DNA of 64,000 nt from Neoakkermansia glycaniphila (lineage in GTDB: Bacteria > Verrucomicrobiota > Verrucomicrobiia > Verrucomicrobiales > Akkermansiaceae), in contig NZ_LIGX01000002.1 of NCBI RefSeq assembly GCF_001683795.1, forward strand, positions 124,001-188,000. Reading direction: 5' to 3'. Shown here one piece after another: positions 44,507-54,565 of the stretch. Numbering within the stretch: the first letter of the stretch is position 1; each line of letters starts with the position of its first letter. The position numbers and the translations under genes are program-made. Below the pieces are notes generated by a model. The model was given only the letters and a program-made list of their open reading frames with translations, did no database searches and was not told where the DNA came from.

Positions 44507-45937
44507 TCAACGATTCTTCAACTTCTCACGAAAAAACGCCGCCATCTCCCGCTTGCCCATGGCTTCCGCCCTCTCCCATGCATGGCCGATCACCGAAGGA
44601 CTGCACTTCGGCAGCAAATACTCGATCACCTGCATGCCCCGCTTTTCTCCCAAAGCCGAATTGCCGACCGTATCCATCACCGCCTTGTCAACATCTTCAG
44701 GGGAAATTCCACGGCTTTGCCAATCATTGCCGATACGGCGCAACAAGTCGATATTGCCGGAACCGGCTGCCCGCGCAAAAACGGATGAACCGTCCGCAGC
44801 ACGCCGTCCCCAATCAAAGCGGGCGCACATGGCGTCGACACACGATGCGCTCAAACAGGGCGAAAACTGCGAGGCATAGATATCCAGTGCCGTCATGCCG
44901 TTTTTATCCGCAAGGGACGGATCGGCTCCGGCCATCAGAAGCATCTCGGCAATTTCCGACAGGTTGCGCGAGACAGCCTTCATCAACGCCGTTTGCCCGT
45001 CCTCATCCTGCGCATTCACATCGGCCCCGGCATCCAGCAACATCCGGACGATGTTTGTGGCTGCATCCCGGGAACCAAGGTCAAGGCTCCTGAACCCGGC
45101 GGCATACATCAGAGGAGTCCTCTGAGCTGCATCCCTCGCATTCACATCGGCATGGAAGCTCAACAACAGCTTGATAATCTCCGGCCGTCCGGTATAGATA
45201 AAAGCATGCAAGGCCGTCGCTCCGTCGCTGCTCCGCCGGGTTGCAGTATCTACGCCGCGTTCCAGCAGCTCCCGCAGCACCTTCGGGTCATAGGGGCCGT
45301 CGCCCACCGGGCTCAGTATCCGGCCATCCAGCCGAAGAGCAGGAGGGATGGTACGCTCGCGGTCATGTTGCATGACTTTCATCATATTGCCCGCCGTATA
45401 AAAAACATAGGGATCAATGGGCAGTTCCACCAGCTTGAGCCATATTTCTTCCAGATTCACGGGATCGGGAGAGGCATTCAACAGCATCTTCAACACTTCG
45501 GAACGTCCCTGCCACACGGCCAGCGTTGCCAGAGAGTTACCCTTGCCGTCGCGCTTCCGCACTTCCGATCCCTGCTCAATCAGGAACCTCACCACATCAT
45601 CGCCTCCGTACCGGACCGCCACTTCGAGCAACGACATACCGTTGGCCAACCGCGCATGGACACGCGATGATCTCAAACGATCATTACCGTGACCATAAAT
45701 CACATACTCCCGAAGCGGTTGAAACTTCCCGTCGCGTACCGCGGCCATCAACACAAGAGGGTCGGCATCGCTTTCGATGACGACATTGGGCATTCCGCAA
45801 CTTCCGCTCCAAGACTCGTCTGCCTGTTCAGCTTCCAGAGATTTCACTATCTCTTCAAACGACTCGGTTTGACCGGCATGTACACCAATAGCGGACATGC
45901 ACAGCATCAGGGAGACATATATCATTTTTCGTTTCAT
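44507..45937 (-). CDS. secreted ankyrin-repeat protein 1
   Basis: 476 residues from the ATG at 45937 (MKRKMIYVSL), a signal peptide ending near VHA-GQ; the open frame upstream runs into the neighbouring gene. Five or more ankyrin repeats are visible, for example GMSLLEVAVRYGGDDVVRFL, GATALHAFIYTGRPEIIKLL, and GQTALMKAVSRNLSEIAEML. Periplasmic or secreted ankyrin proteins bind other proteins. It is a paralogue of the gene two bases upstream, sharing the N-terminal repeat block almost intact. Confidence 0.85.
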   Translation of the reverse strand: MKRKMIYVSLMLCMSAIGVHAGQTESFEEIVKSLEAEQADESWSGSCGMPNVVIESDADPLVLMAAVRDGKFQPLREYVIYGHGNDRLRSSRVHARLANGMSLLEVAVRYGGDDVVRFLIEQGSEVRKRDGKGNSLATLAVWQGRSEVLKMLLNASPDPVNLEEIWLKLVELPIDPYVFYTAGNMMKVMQHDRERTIPPALRLDGRILSPVGDGPYDPKVLRELLERGVDTATRRSSDGATALHAFIYTGRPEIIKLLLSFHADVNARDAAQRTPLMYAAGFRSLDLGSRDAATNIVRMLLDAGADVNAQDEDGQTALMKAVSRNLSEIAEMLLMAGADPSLADKNGMTALDIYASQFSPCLSASCVDAMCARFDWGRRAADGSSVFARAAGSGNIDLLRRIGNDWQSRGISPEDVDKAVMDTVGNSALGEKRGMQVIEYLLPKCSPSVIGHAWERAEAMGKREMAAFFREKLKNR

Positions 45938-45939
45938 CT

Positions 45940-47400
45940 TTACTGCTTTTTGTTGGGGTTGTCTGTGGAGGCATTCCGTACCGTCGTTTTGGCGTACTTT
46001 TCCTCGCATTCGCGAATCCACTTGGACAGGGTCGAAAATCCGCGAGCCTCCGCCATCATGGCAGCCGTTTTGCCCTCTGCATCCTTGGCTTCGGCATCGA
46101 CTCCATACTGTATCAATAGTTCGGCATTCTCCATGGCGCCTCCGTCGCGCGACAACACCGCCAGCATCAGCAGCGTACGCCCTTTTTCATCCAAAACGCG
46201 CCCATTCCCTCCATGTTCCAGCATGCTGCGCACCAGCTCCGGCTTGCCCAGCCGCACGGATTCCCGCAATCCCGTCTGCATATCCTCCGCATCAAGCCCT
46301 TGCCGAATCAAGCCCAGAGCCAGATCGCACCACTGCCTGTCATCCAGATACCTCCGGTCGGAAAAGTTGCGCACAAGACTCGCAAACGCCTCTTTCCTCA
46401 AAGATTTATACTCCCTGCAACGATCCATGACCACTTTCTCCATACTCGCACACCCTGTGCGTTTTGCCACTTTAAGCACCTCGCCGAAGCTGTTTGCATC
46501 GCTTTCCGCGCACAGCATGCGCAGGGTTCTCTCATCCCATGTGCCCGGTTGCACCATGCAGGCCAGCAGGGCGGACTGTCCGTGCGCACCCTTGCGCATA
46601 TCCGCTCCGGCATCGTACAGAGTCCATACGATTTCCGGCCTGCCCGCTACGATGGCCCTCATCAGAGGCGTACCATCCGCAGGCATGGCGTTCACATCGG
46701 CTCTGAAGCCCAGCAGGAGCTTGACGGCCTGCACATCGCCTACAGCGGCATAAATACCCAAAGCCGTATCACGCCCGCACACGGTATCGGGATCGATCCC
46801 TCTCTCCAGCAACGTGCGGAGGACCCCCATCACATCCCCTTCCACAACCGGCCAACACGGCGGGCCGGAAATCCATGGATTGGATTCCCGCCAATGCATA
46901 CTACTTCGGAAGTGAGACATGTATTCCTCCATACGGGCACATACAAGAGGGATCCACATCTCCTCCAGATTCGGCGGTTCGGGATAGGCATTCAGCAGCA
47001 TGTTCAACACCTTCGTACGCCCCTGCATCGCGGCCAATGTGCCCAGAGAGCGCCCCTTGGCATCGCGCTTTCTCACTTCGGCCCCCTGAGAAATCAGGTA
47101 TTCCACCACATCGTCGCCTCCGTACTGTACCGCTACTTCGAGCAACGACATACCATTGGACAAGCGGCCATTCACTTTGCCGCCTTCCCGCAAATACTGC
47201 CTGAGCGGCTCCAAATTGCCGTCGGTCACCGCCGCCAGCTTCATGCGAGGATCATCGACCGCACGACCAAACGGGGCACATACTTTTCCGGAACGAAAGA
47301 TCCCTCCGGGCGCAGGACAAGGCTGATCCTCCGCATGCAAATAACCGGAAATTCCGAATACGGAAACCGCCAACAAATAAAACGCAGGGTAGTTTTTCAT
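45940..47400 (-). CDS. secreted ankyrin-repeat protein 2
   Basis: 486 residues with a signal peptide ending near LHA-ED. Ankyrin repeats include GMSLLEVAVQYGGDDVVEYL, a TPLMRAIVAGRPEIV unit and RTLLMLAVLSRDGGAMENAE near the end. First of a two-gene transcript; the second gene starts two bases after its stop. The pair arose by duplication, with the middle and C-terminal repeats diverged. Confidence 0.85.
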   Translation of the reverse strand: MKNYPAFYLLAVSVFGISGYLHAEDQPCPAPGGIFRSGKVCAPFGRAVDDPRMKLAAVTDGNLEPLRQYLREGGKVNGRLSNGMSLLEVAVQYGGDDVVEYLISQGAEVRKRDAKGRSLGTLAAMQGRTKVLNMLLNAYPEPPNLEEMWIPLVCARMEEYMSHFRSSMHWRESNPWISGPPCWPVVEGDVMGVLRTLLERGIDPDTVCGRDTALGIYAAVGDVQAVKLLLGFRADVNAMPADGTPLMRAIVAGRPEIVWTLYDAGADMRKGAHGQSALLACMVQPGTWDERTLRMLCAESDANSFGEVLKVAKRTGCASMEKVVMDRCREYKSLRKEAFASLVRNFSDRRYLDDRQWCDLALGLIRQGLDAEDMQTGLRESVRLGKPELVRSMLEHGGNGRVLDEKGRTLLMLAVLSRDGGAMENAELLIQYGVDAEAKDAEGKTAAMMAEARGFSTLSKWIRECEEKYAKTTVRNASTDNPNKKQ

Positions 47401-47411
47401 TGCTTTATTTT

Positions 47412-47439
47412 ATGATAGGAGAAACGAAAAACAAATCAA
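47412..47439 (-). promoter_or_regulatory. promoter of the ankyrin pair
   Basis: TTGATT, 16-bp spacer, TATCAT; 11 bases to the ATG at 47400. Confidence 0.65.
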
Positions 47440-47456
47440 GTACAAAATAACCCGAT

Positions 47457-48623
47457 TCACCTCTTTTCCGAGCGCTCTACTCCGGAACGGTTGAACTCCT
47501 GCAAACCGGAGAGGAACCTCCCCTTGCCGACATCATACAATGCCGTATGATCCGCATGTTTTTTCCCCGTAGCATCCGACAGCGTACCTTGCAGAATCAC
47601 GGTCGAGGCATCAAGCCATCCGGCGGCCTGCATATCGACAAAACCGGCATCCGCATCCTTCCATCCGGCGTTTTCGGCAAAGGCCCTCACGAGAACATCA
47701 TCCGGCATCGCCTCGGCGAATCTCTGCATCGTCGTCCTGCGAACGAACAGCTGCACGCATGCCCTGCTCCCCGGTTTGAATGTATTTACCGCCATGGCCA
47801 AGCCTTCGGGAGCCACCCGGAGGCTGCAATCTCCCTCGCCACGCAACAGAACGGCCCGCGACCCCGGTTCCGGATCTGCTCCTGTATCCTTCTGTAGCGT
47901 CGCCCGCACCTCGTAGCCCTCTCCTTGCCGAACCACATCCGCCACTTCATCATCGAACTGGCCGGAATCCGACCGCACGGGCCGCATCGGAGGCAATGTG
48001 CCATGCGATCTCTGCCACGCATCCCAATCGGCAGACAAGGTATCACGTTCCACATCATACAGAGCCGCCCATCCGTCCGACGACTCCTTTTGCCCGCTCT
48101 CATAGCCAAGGCTGCCCAGCAGGAGCGTGCGGCCATCCAGCCATGCCAACGCATAAACGTAGGAATGGTCAGGCTGCAGCTTCATACCGTTCTCCGCACG
48201 GAACATCTCCCAGAAGCGGGCCGAAAAATCGAATCCGGCATTTTCCGCTGCCGTCTCGTCGTCATCTGCCTTGCCGTTTACCGGGCGCAACCGCCCGTCG
48301 CCGTCGCGCACCAGCACCAGCGTGACGGTTTCATTGCTCAAAACGTACCACGTCACAGCTGCGTACTTGTGATCCGGAGACCATGACCACGCTACATTCC
48401 GGGAAAATGGGCCGACCATGCGGGAATGCCCGGGATCGCCCTTCGGCAACGTCTGAAAATAGTGCGAAACAAAACCGTCATCGTCGAACTCCTTAAGATG
48501 CACGGCACGGTACAGACCGTCCGGAGATTCGATCGTTTCTTCCTCCTCGACTCGTGGAGCGGCAAAGGATATGCTCGCGGAAGCCAACAGCCCCGACAAT
48601 AAGAATGCATTCATGGTATTCAT
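47457..48623 (-). CDS. secreted protein of unknown function, beta-propeller-like
   Basis: 388 residues with a signal peptide ending near SFA-AP. SPDGLYRAVHL and WSWSPDHKYAAVTW resemble blade motifs of TolB/WD-like propellers, but no full set of blades can be counted. Acidic overall. A second in-frame ATG at 48614 is an alternative start. It lies just upstream of the ankyrin pair on the same strand with a separate promoter for them. Confidence 0.6.
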   Translation of the reverse strand: MNTMNAFLLSGLLASASISFAAPRVEEEETIESPDGLYRAVHLKEFDDDGFVSHYFQTLPKGDPGHSRMVGPFSRNVAWSWSPDHKYAAVTWYVLSNETVTLVLVRDGDGRLRPVNGKADDDETAAENAGFDFSARFWEMFRAENGMKLQPDHSYVYALAWLDGRTLLLGSLGYESGQKESSDGWAALYDVERDTLSADWDAWQRSHGTLPPMRPVRSDSGQFDDEVADVVRQGEGYEVRATLQKDTGADPEPGSRAVLLRGEGDCSLRVAPEGLAMAVNTFKPGSRACVQLFVRRTTMQRFAEAMPDDVLVRAFAENAGWKDADAGFVDMQAAGWLDASTVILQGTLSDATGKKHADHTALYDVGKGRFLSGLQEFNRSGVERSEKR

Positions 48624-48826
48624 GCGATAATTGCGTTACGTTCGACCTCCGGCGCCTCTATCAACAAAACACGAAGAAATCGGAACCGTAACGACGGAAA
48701 GAAAATTATCGTCTTACCATAAAACAAATAGGGAAAAGGAACACATAACGTTCAACAAAAAGCACAAGATAGACCACCAAAAAAGGCATTGCATATTCGC
48801 CGGATATATGTCACGATGAAGGCGGA

Positions 48827-49447
48827 ATGAAAAAGGATATTCATACCCATGAGCATCTGCTCAATGTAGGATTCGAGATGTTTCTGGAGGATGGCTCTCG
48901 CAACATCACCGTGCGTAAGCTGGCACAGAGGGCAAACGTCAACTCCGGAGTCTTCTCCTATCATTTCGGATCGAGGGAAAACTACCTGACCGAATTGCTT
49001 GAACGCTGGTACGCACCCATGTTCAACAATGTACAAATGACGATGGGCAGCAACCTTCCACCTCTGGAAGGCCTCCGCGCCATCATCCTCGAAGTACTCG
49101 ACTATGTCGCCAAATACGGCAAGCTGATCGCCCACCTGTTTCTGGATGCAAAATCCGGTGAACAGGCCGCGCGCAAATTTGCCAACAACGTACCCTTGCG
49201 GCATCCTCGCGTGATTCTGCAGGCGATCAAACGCGCCCAGGATGCAGGCTGCATCATTCAGGAAGACCCCGTGCGCCTTCTGCTGTACCTCGTCAGCGTC
49301 ACCGAAGCCCCGATGATCATGCAGCACATGATTCACGGAGCCACCGACCTGTCCCCAGCCATGATGCAAGACGTGAGGGTCATTCTCGACGACCCGACCA
49401 GCGCAGCCCAGCGGCTCGACTGGGCCTTGAAAGGCATTACTGTATGA
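48827..49447 (+). CDS. TetR-family regulator of the efflux operon
   Basis: 206 residues. N-terminal helix-turn-helix (ITVRKLAQRANVNSGVFSYH, about residues 26-45) is TetR-type; the C-terminal ligand domain is divergent. It overlaps the HlyD gene by ATGA and probably autoregulates the operon, as CecR (YbiH) does for ybhGFSR in E. coli. A four-codon reading frame (48816-48830) ends on its start codon. Confidence 0.88.
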   Translation: MKKDIHTHEHLLNVGFEMFLEDGSRNITVRKLAQRANVNSGVFSYHFGSRENYLTELLERWYAPMFNNVQMTMGSNLPPLEGLRAIILEVLDYVAKYGKLIAHLFLDAKSGEQAARKFANNVPLRHPRVILQAIKRAQDAGCIIQEDPVRLLLYLVSVTEAPMIMQHMIHGATDLSPAMMQDVRVILDDPTSAAQRLDWALKGITV

Positions 49448-50559
49448 ATATGCCTCCCAAACGGAAAATCATTCTAGCCATCCTGCTCCTTGCTCTGGCC
49501 GGGGGAGCCTGCTGGTACTTCCTTCGGGACGATCCCTCGCACGAAGCCATCGAACTCAACGGCAACGTCGACATCCGCGAGGTCGACATCTCCTTCCGCG
49601 TACCCGGCAGGCTTCAGAACCTCTCCGTGGATGAGGGAGACCCAGTCAAAACCGGAGACACGCTTGGACGCATGGATCCCGCACCCTACGAACTGGCTTT
49701 GAAGCAGGCCGAAAGCAATGCAGACGCCCTCGAAGCCCAGCTCGCCAAAATGGAAACGGGCAACCGCCCGGAAGAAATAGCCGAAGCCGCCGCCCAGCTC
49801 GAAACGCAGAAAGCCCAGCTCGCCACCCAGCAGGCGCAATTGAAAACGGACAAAGCCACCCTCGCCGTCCAGCAGGCCGTACTTGCCAACGCCGAAATCA
49901 ACTGGAAGCGCAACACCGAACTCGTCAAAAGCAACTCCCTCGCCCAGCGCGAACTCGACAACGCCGTCGAAGCCCGCGACAAAGCCCTTTCCACCATTCA
50001 GGCGCAGGAAGCGGCCATCGCCGCCCGAGAAGCGGCCATCCGCGGTTGCGAAACCACCATCAAGGCCTACGAAGCCAAATACACCCTGCTGAAAAAAGGC
50101 TTCCGCGATGAAGACATCGCCAACGCCCGCGCCCTTGCACGGCAGGCGCGAGCCGCCGCCGAAAAGGCGAAACTCGACCTCTCCGACACGCAGCTCGTCG
50201 CCCCGTCGGACGGTATCATCCTCACACGCACCGTCGAACCCGGCACCATGCTCAATGCGGGAGCAACCGTCCTCACGCTCTCGCTGAGGAAACCCGTCTG
50301 GGTACGCGCCTACATCGACGAACCGGACTTCCCTCGCGTGCATCCCGGCCAGAAAGTCACCGTCCGCACCGATACGGGGGAAGAATACGCAGGCACCGTC
50401 GGCTACATCTCTCCCAAGGCAGAATTCACGCCGAAAACGATCGAAAGCAGAAACCTGCGTACAGCGCTCGTCTACCGCCTCCGCATCATCGTGGACAATC
50501 CCGGCAAGGGACTCAACCAGGGCATGCCCGTCAGCATCATCATCCCGAAAGCCGGATAA
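49444..50559 (+). CDS. HlyD-family periplasmic adaptor (YbhG-like)
   Basis: 371 residues with one N-terminal membrane anchor (about 8-27). RVPGRLQNLSVDEGDPVKTG is the first half of the lipoyl-like domain, a long coiled coil follows (about 75-230, Gln/Ala/Lys-rich), and APSDGIILTRTVEPG closes the lipoyl domain. It bridges inner-membrane ABC proteins to an outer-membrane channel. Sits between its regulator and ATPase genes. Confidence 0.9.
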   Translation: MNMPPKRKIILAILLLALAGGACWYFLRDDPSHEAIELNGNVDIREVDISFRVPGRLQNLSVDEGDPVKTGDTLGRMDPAPYELALKQAESNADALEAQLAKMETGNRPEEIAEAAAQLETQKAQLATQQAQLKTDKATLAVQQAVLANAEINWKRNTELVKSNSLAQRELDNAVEARDKALSTIQAQEAAIAAREAAIRGCETTIKAYEAKYTLLKKGFRDEDIANARALARQARAAAEKAKLDLSDTQLVAPSDGIILTRTVEPGTMLNAGATVLTLSLRKPVWVRAYIDEPDFPRVHPGQKVTVRTDTGEEYAGTVGYISPKAEFTPKTIESRNLRTALVYRLRIIVDNPGKGLNQGMPVSIIIPKAG

Positions 50560-50589
50560 CCGCAGCCGGGGCGGCCCCCCTCCATCCCC

Positions 50590-52296
50590 ATGGACATTAT
50601 CGAAACGGCAGACCTGGGCTACGTTTTCCCGGATGAAGCGCACCCGGCCCTGTCGGGCGTCGGCCTCACGGTATCCCGTGGCGAAGTGCTGGGCCTCGTC
50701 GGCCCGGACGGCGCGGGGAAAACCACTCTGATCCGGCTCCTCGCCGGCCTCTTCAAACCCTCCTCCGGCACGGTCCGCATCCTCGGCAGGGATCCCGTGC
50801 AGGACCATGCCCTGCTCAGTTCGAAAATCGGTTACATGCCGCAGAAATTCGGCCTCTACGAAGATCTCACCATCCGCGAAAACCTCGCCCTCTACGCCGA
50901 CCTGCACAACGTACAGCCCGATGATGCCGCCGCACAGACACGGGAACTCCTGCGCACCGCCGGGCTCGAAGCCTTCACCGAACGCCCCGCCGGAAAACTC
51001 TCCGGCGGCATGAAACAGAAACTCGGCCTTGCCTGCGCCATGCTCGGCAACCCCGAAATCCTGCTGCTCGACGAACCGGGCGTCGGCGTCGATCCCCTCT
51101 CCCGCCGCGAACTCTGGGCCCTCGCCCGCCGGATGCGTGCGCAGGGCATCGCCATCGTCTGGGCCACCTCCTACCTCGACGAAGCTGCACAGTGCGACCG
51201 CGTCTGCATGGTTCACGAAGGCCGCATCCACTACCTCGGCAAGCCCGGCGACCTGCTCGGAAAGCTCGAAGGGCGCACCGTCTCCCTGACACCGCCGGAA
51301 CAGAGCCGCATCTCCACCCTGCGGCGGCTCCAGGCACGGGAAGACGTGCTGGACGGCGTCATCGAAGGCAGCCGCATCCGCCTGCTCCTCCGCACCCCGT
51401 TCACCCCCGGCGGATGGACGGAAGAATTCCCGGACATCGGACTCGTGCGACCCACCTTCGAAGAAGCATTCATCGACCTGCTGGGGGGCGTCAAAAACCA
51501 TCCCGCCACGCCCGCCATGGACAGCCGCTTTGCGGGTCGCGCACCGGACAAACCCGTCGTCATCGCCGAAAACCTGACGAAAACATTCGGAGACTTCGTC
51601 GCGGACGACCACCTGAACTTCCACGTCATGCCCGGAGAAATCTTCGGCCTCATCGGCCCCAACGGCGCGGGCAAAACCACCGCATTCCGCATGATGTGCG
51701 GCCTGCTCCGCCCCACGAGCGGACGCGCCGAAATCCTCGGCATCGACCTCCGCAAAGACGCGCGGCGCGCACGCCAGCAGATCGGCTACATGGCGCAGAA
51801 ATTTTCCTTGTACGGCACCCTCTCCGTCCGGCAGAACCTCGTCTTCTTCTCCGGCATCTACGGCCTCTCCGGCGCCCGGCAGCAGGAAAAAATCGAAGAA
51901 GCCGTCCATGCCTTCGCTCTGGAGGAATACATCAACCATGATGCCGGAACCCTCCCGCTCGGCATCAAGCAGCGGCTCTCCCTCGCCTGCGCCGTCATGC
52001 ACGGCCCCGCCTTCCTCTTCCTCGACGAACCGACCTCCGGCGTCGATCCCATCGCACGACGCGAATTCTGGGAACGCATCAACGCCATGTCGGAACAGGG
52101 CATCACCATCATCGTCACCACGCACTTCATGGACGAAGCCCAGTACATGCACCGCATGTGCATCATCGACCGGGGCAAAATCATCGCCATGGGTTCCCCC
52201 GAAGCCCTGAAAGCCTCCGCCGCCACGGAACGGCACCCCGATCCCACCATGGAACAGGCCTTCATCTCCCTCATCGAGAAAGGAGGCGGCGCGTGA
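50590..52296 (+). CDS. tandem ABC ATPase of export system (YbhF-like)
   Basis: 568 residues with two fused ABC domains. Walker A: GPDGAGKTT and GPNGAGKTT. Signatures: LSGGMKQKLG and the degenerate LPLGIKQRLS, which is usual for the second half of YbhF proteins. Walker B: LLLDEPGVGVDP and FLDEPTSGVDP. It powers the two permeases encoded next. Its stop overlaps the next start (GTGA). Confidence 0.92.
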   Translation: MDIIETADLGYVFPDEAHPALSGVGLTVSRGEVLGLVGPDGAGKTTLIRLLAGLFKPSSGTVRILGRDPVQDHALLSSKIGYMPQKFGLYEDLTIRENLALYADLHNVQPDDAAAQTRELLRTAGLEAFTERPAGKLSGGMKQKLGLACAMLGNPEILLLDEPGVGVDPLSRRELWALARRMRAQGIAIVWATSYLDEAAQCDRVCMVHEGRIHYLGKPGDLLGKLEGRTVSLTPPEQSRISTLRRLQAREDVLDGVIEGSRIRLLLRTPFTPGGWTEEFPDIGLVRPTFEEAFIDLLGGVKNHPATPAMDSRFAGRAPDKPVVIAENLTKTFGDFVADDHLNFHVMPGEIFGLIGPNGAGKTTAFRMMCGLLRPTSGRAEILGIDLRKDARRARQQIGYMAQKFSLYGTLSVRQNLVFFSGIYGLSGARQQEKIEEAVHAFALEEYINHDAGTLPLGIKQRLSLACAVMHGPAFLFLDEPTSGVDPIARREFWERINAMSEQGITIIVTTHFMDEAQYMHRMCIIDRGKIIAMGSPEALKASAATERHPDPTMEQAFISLIEKGGGA

Positions 52297-53426
52297 CCCC
52301 GCCCCGCATCTCATGGAGAAGGCTCCGCGCCCTCATCGTCAAGGAAAGCCGCCAGATCATGCGGGACCCCAGCAGCATCCTCCTCGCCGTCGTCCTACCC
52401 CTCATGATGATCTTCCTGTACGGCTACGGGCTGAACCTCGACACCACCGTCACCCGCATCGGCGTACTCATCGAAGACAACGGGGCGGACGGCTACCGCC
52501 TGTACGAACGCTTCACCGGCTCCCCCTCCTTCAAACCCACCCTGCTCAAGGACAGGGACACCATGATGAACCGCCTCGAAACGGGAGACCTCCAGGCAGG
52601 CATCGTCATCCCGAACGACTACTCCGCCCGGCTCCGCAGCGGCAGGCCGCCGCAGGTACAGCTTCTGGCCGACGGAGCGGAACCGAACAGCGCCACCTTC
52701 GTCGCCGCCTACGTACAAGGAGCCTATGCGCTCGAATACCAATCCATGCTCGACGAAGCAGGAACCAAACCGCCTCCCATGATCGAAGCCGTACCCAGCT
52801 ACTGGTACAACCCGGAATGCATCAGCCGCTACAACCTCATTCCCGGCTCCATCTCCGTCATCATGTCCATGGTCGGGGCCATCCTCACTTCCCTCATCGT
52901 CGCCCGCGAATGGGAACGCGGCACCATGGAAGCCCTCCTCGCCTCCTCCGTCACCCGTACCGAATTCCTCCTCTCCAAAACCATCCCCTACTTCGGCCTC
53001 GGCCTCGTCTCCATGACCGTCTGCACCCTCGTGGCCACCTCCATCATGGGCGTACCCATGCGCGGCTCGTGGTGGCTGCTCTACCTGCTCACAGCCCTCT
53101 TCCTCGGCAGCGCGCTCGGCATGGGGCTCTTCCTCTCCACCACCCTGCGCAACCAATTCAATGCAGCGCAGGCAGCCCTGCTCACCGCCCTACTGCCCAA
53201 CATGCTCCTCTCCGGCTTCATCTTCGAAATCACCAGCATGCCCTGGGCCATCCGCACCGCCACTTACCTCCTGCCCGCCCGCTACTTCGTCAACGCACTG
53301 CAAACCCACTTCCAGGCGGGCAACATCGCCTACATACTCTGCATCAACATCATCTTCCTCCTCCTCGCCACCGTCTTCTGGATCGGACTCACTGCCCGGT
53401 ACACGAAAAAACGACTCGACGACTGA
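52293..53426 (+). CDS. ABC-2 export permease (YbhS-like)
   Basis: 377 residues from a GTG that overlaps the ATPase stop. One N-terminal helix, a large periplasmic domain (about 45-180) and five C-terminal helices, the ABC-2 plan; REWERGTMEALLASSVTRTE is the family signature. Forms the membrane pore with the next gene product. Confidence 0.9.
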   Translation: MTPPRISWRRLRALIVKESRQIMRDPSSILLAVVLPLMMIFLYGYGLNLDTTVTRIGVLIEDNGADGYRLYERFTGSPSFKPTLLKDRDTMMNRLETGDLQAGIVIPNDYSARLRSGRPPQVQLLADGAEPNSATFVAAYVQGAYALEYQSMLDEAGTKPPPMIEAVPSYWYNPECISRYNLIPGSISVIMSMVGAILTSLIVAREWERGTMEALLASSVTRTEFLLSKTIPYFGLGLVSMTVCTLVATSIMGVPMRGSWWLLYLLTALFLGSALGMGLFLSTTLRNQFNAAQAALLTALLPNMLLSGFIFEITSMPWAIRTATYLLPARYFVNALQTHFQAGNIAYILCINIIFLLLATVFWIGLTARYTKKRLDD

Positions 53427-53434
53427 CCAAAATC

Positions 53435-54538
53435 ATGTTCCGCCGCCTCGCCACACTCATCGTCAAGGAACTCCAAAACCTCTTCCGGCACCCGCAGAGC
53501 GCCCGGATGCTCATCGTACCCGTCATCATCCAGCTCATCATCTTCCCGCTCGTAGCCACCATGGAAGTGAAAAACTGCACCCTCGGAATCTACAACGAAG
53601 ATGCAGGAACCACCGCCAACGAACTCGTCCAGCGGCTCGCCGCCTCGCCGTACATGCACCGCGTCGAAACCTACTACAACGACGATGACGTACGGAACGC
53701 CCTCGACCGGCAGGACGTCATGCTCGTCGTCAAAATCCCGCCGGACTTCTCCGCCCGGCTCGCCCGGGGAGAAACGGCCCGGCTGCAAGGACTCATCGAC
53801 GGACGACGCTCCAACTCCGCCCAGATCGCCTTCGGCTACGTCAACACCATCATTCAGAACATGAATGCCGAACTGGTGCCGAACCTCCCCATCGCCACCG
53901 CCATCGTCACCCGCAGCCTGTACAACCCCTCCCTCGAATACCGCTGGTTCATCCTGCCCGGCCTCGTCGCCCTCATCTCCTCCATGTCCTGCCTCATGAT
54001 CACCACCCTCTCCCTCGCACGGGAAAAGGAAGAAGGCACCTACGAACAGCTCCTCGTCACCCCCCTCTCCATCTTCCAGATCATGATCGGCAAAACCGTA
54101 CCCGCCATCATCGTTGCACTGGCGCAGGGCACCATCATCACCATCGGCGCGGTCTGGCTCTACGGCGTACCGTTCGACGGCTCGCTGGCCGTCATGTACG
54201 GAGCCATGCTCCTGTTCGCCCTCGCCATGAGCGGCATCGGCATCTTCATCTCCTCCCTCTGCAACACCCAGCAGCAGGCCTTCATCGGCACCTTCTGCTT
54301 CCTCGTGCCCGCCATCGTCATCTCCGGGCTCCTCTCCCCCGTGGCGAACATGCCCGCCTTCCTCCAGCACTGCACCCAGTGGAACCCGCTCACGCACATC
54401 ATCCACATCGTCCAGGGAATCTTCCTGAAAGGCTACGGCCTCGAACAAATCGGCATGCAATTGCGCCAGCTTGCGCTCATCGCCTGCATCACCCTGAGCA
54501 TCTCCTACCTCGTCATGAAAAAACAGAGCGGCACCTGA
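53435..54538 (+). CDS. ABC-2 export permease (YbhR-like)
   Basis: 367 residues, 8 bases after its partner, with the same plan: N-terminal helix, periplasmic domain, five C-terminal helices, and the signature REKEEGTYEQLLVTPLSIFQ. Likely heterodimer partner of the preceding permease. In E. coli the related system affects drug and cation tolerance; the substrate here is unknown. Confidence 0.9.
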   Translation: MFRRLATLIVKELQNLFRHPQSARMLIVPVIIQLIIFPLVATMEVKNCTLGIYNEDAGTTANELVQRLAASPYMHRVETYYNDDDVRNALDRQDVMLVVKIPPDFSARLARGETARLQGLIDGRRSNSAQIAFGYVNTIIQNMNAELVPNLPIATAIVTRSLYNPSLEYRWFILPGLVALISSMSCLMITTLSLAREKEEGTYEQLLVTPLSIFQIMIGKTVPAIIVALAQGTIITIGAVWLYGVPFDGSLAVMYGAMLLFALAMSGIGIFISSLCNTQQQAFIGTFCFLVPAIVISGLLSPVANMPAFLQHCTQWNPLTHIIHIVQGIFLKGYGLEQIGMQLRQLALIACITLSISYLVMKKQSGT

Positions 54539-54565
54539 ACGATCAACCTCCTCACATCCTCCGCC

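Noticed and set aside
51901-52030. Degenerate signature in the second ATPase half as a sign of gene decay
   Set aside because: LPLGIKQ-type signatures are usual in the second half of YbhF-like proteins; Walker A and B are intact.
49474-52314. A 946-codon open frame on the minus strand opposite the efflux genes
   Set aside because: It is antisense to clear HlyD and ABC ATPase genes; its composition (Gly/Asp/Val/Phe-rich) is the mirror of high-GC codons and no motif is present.
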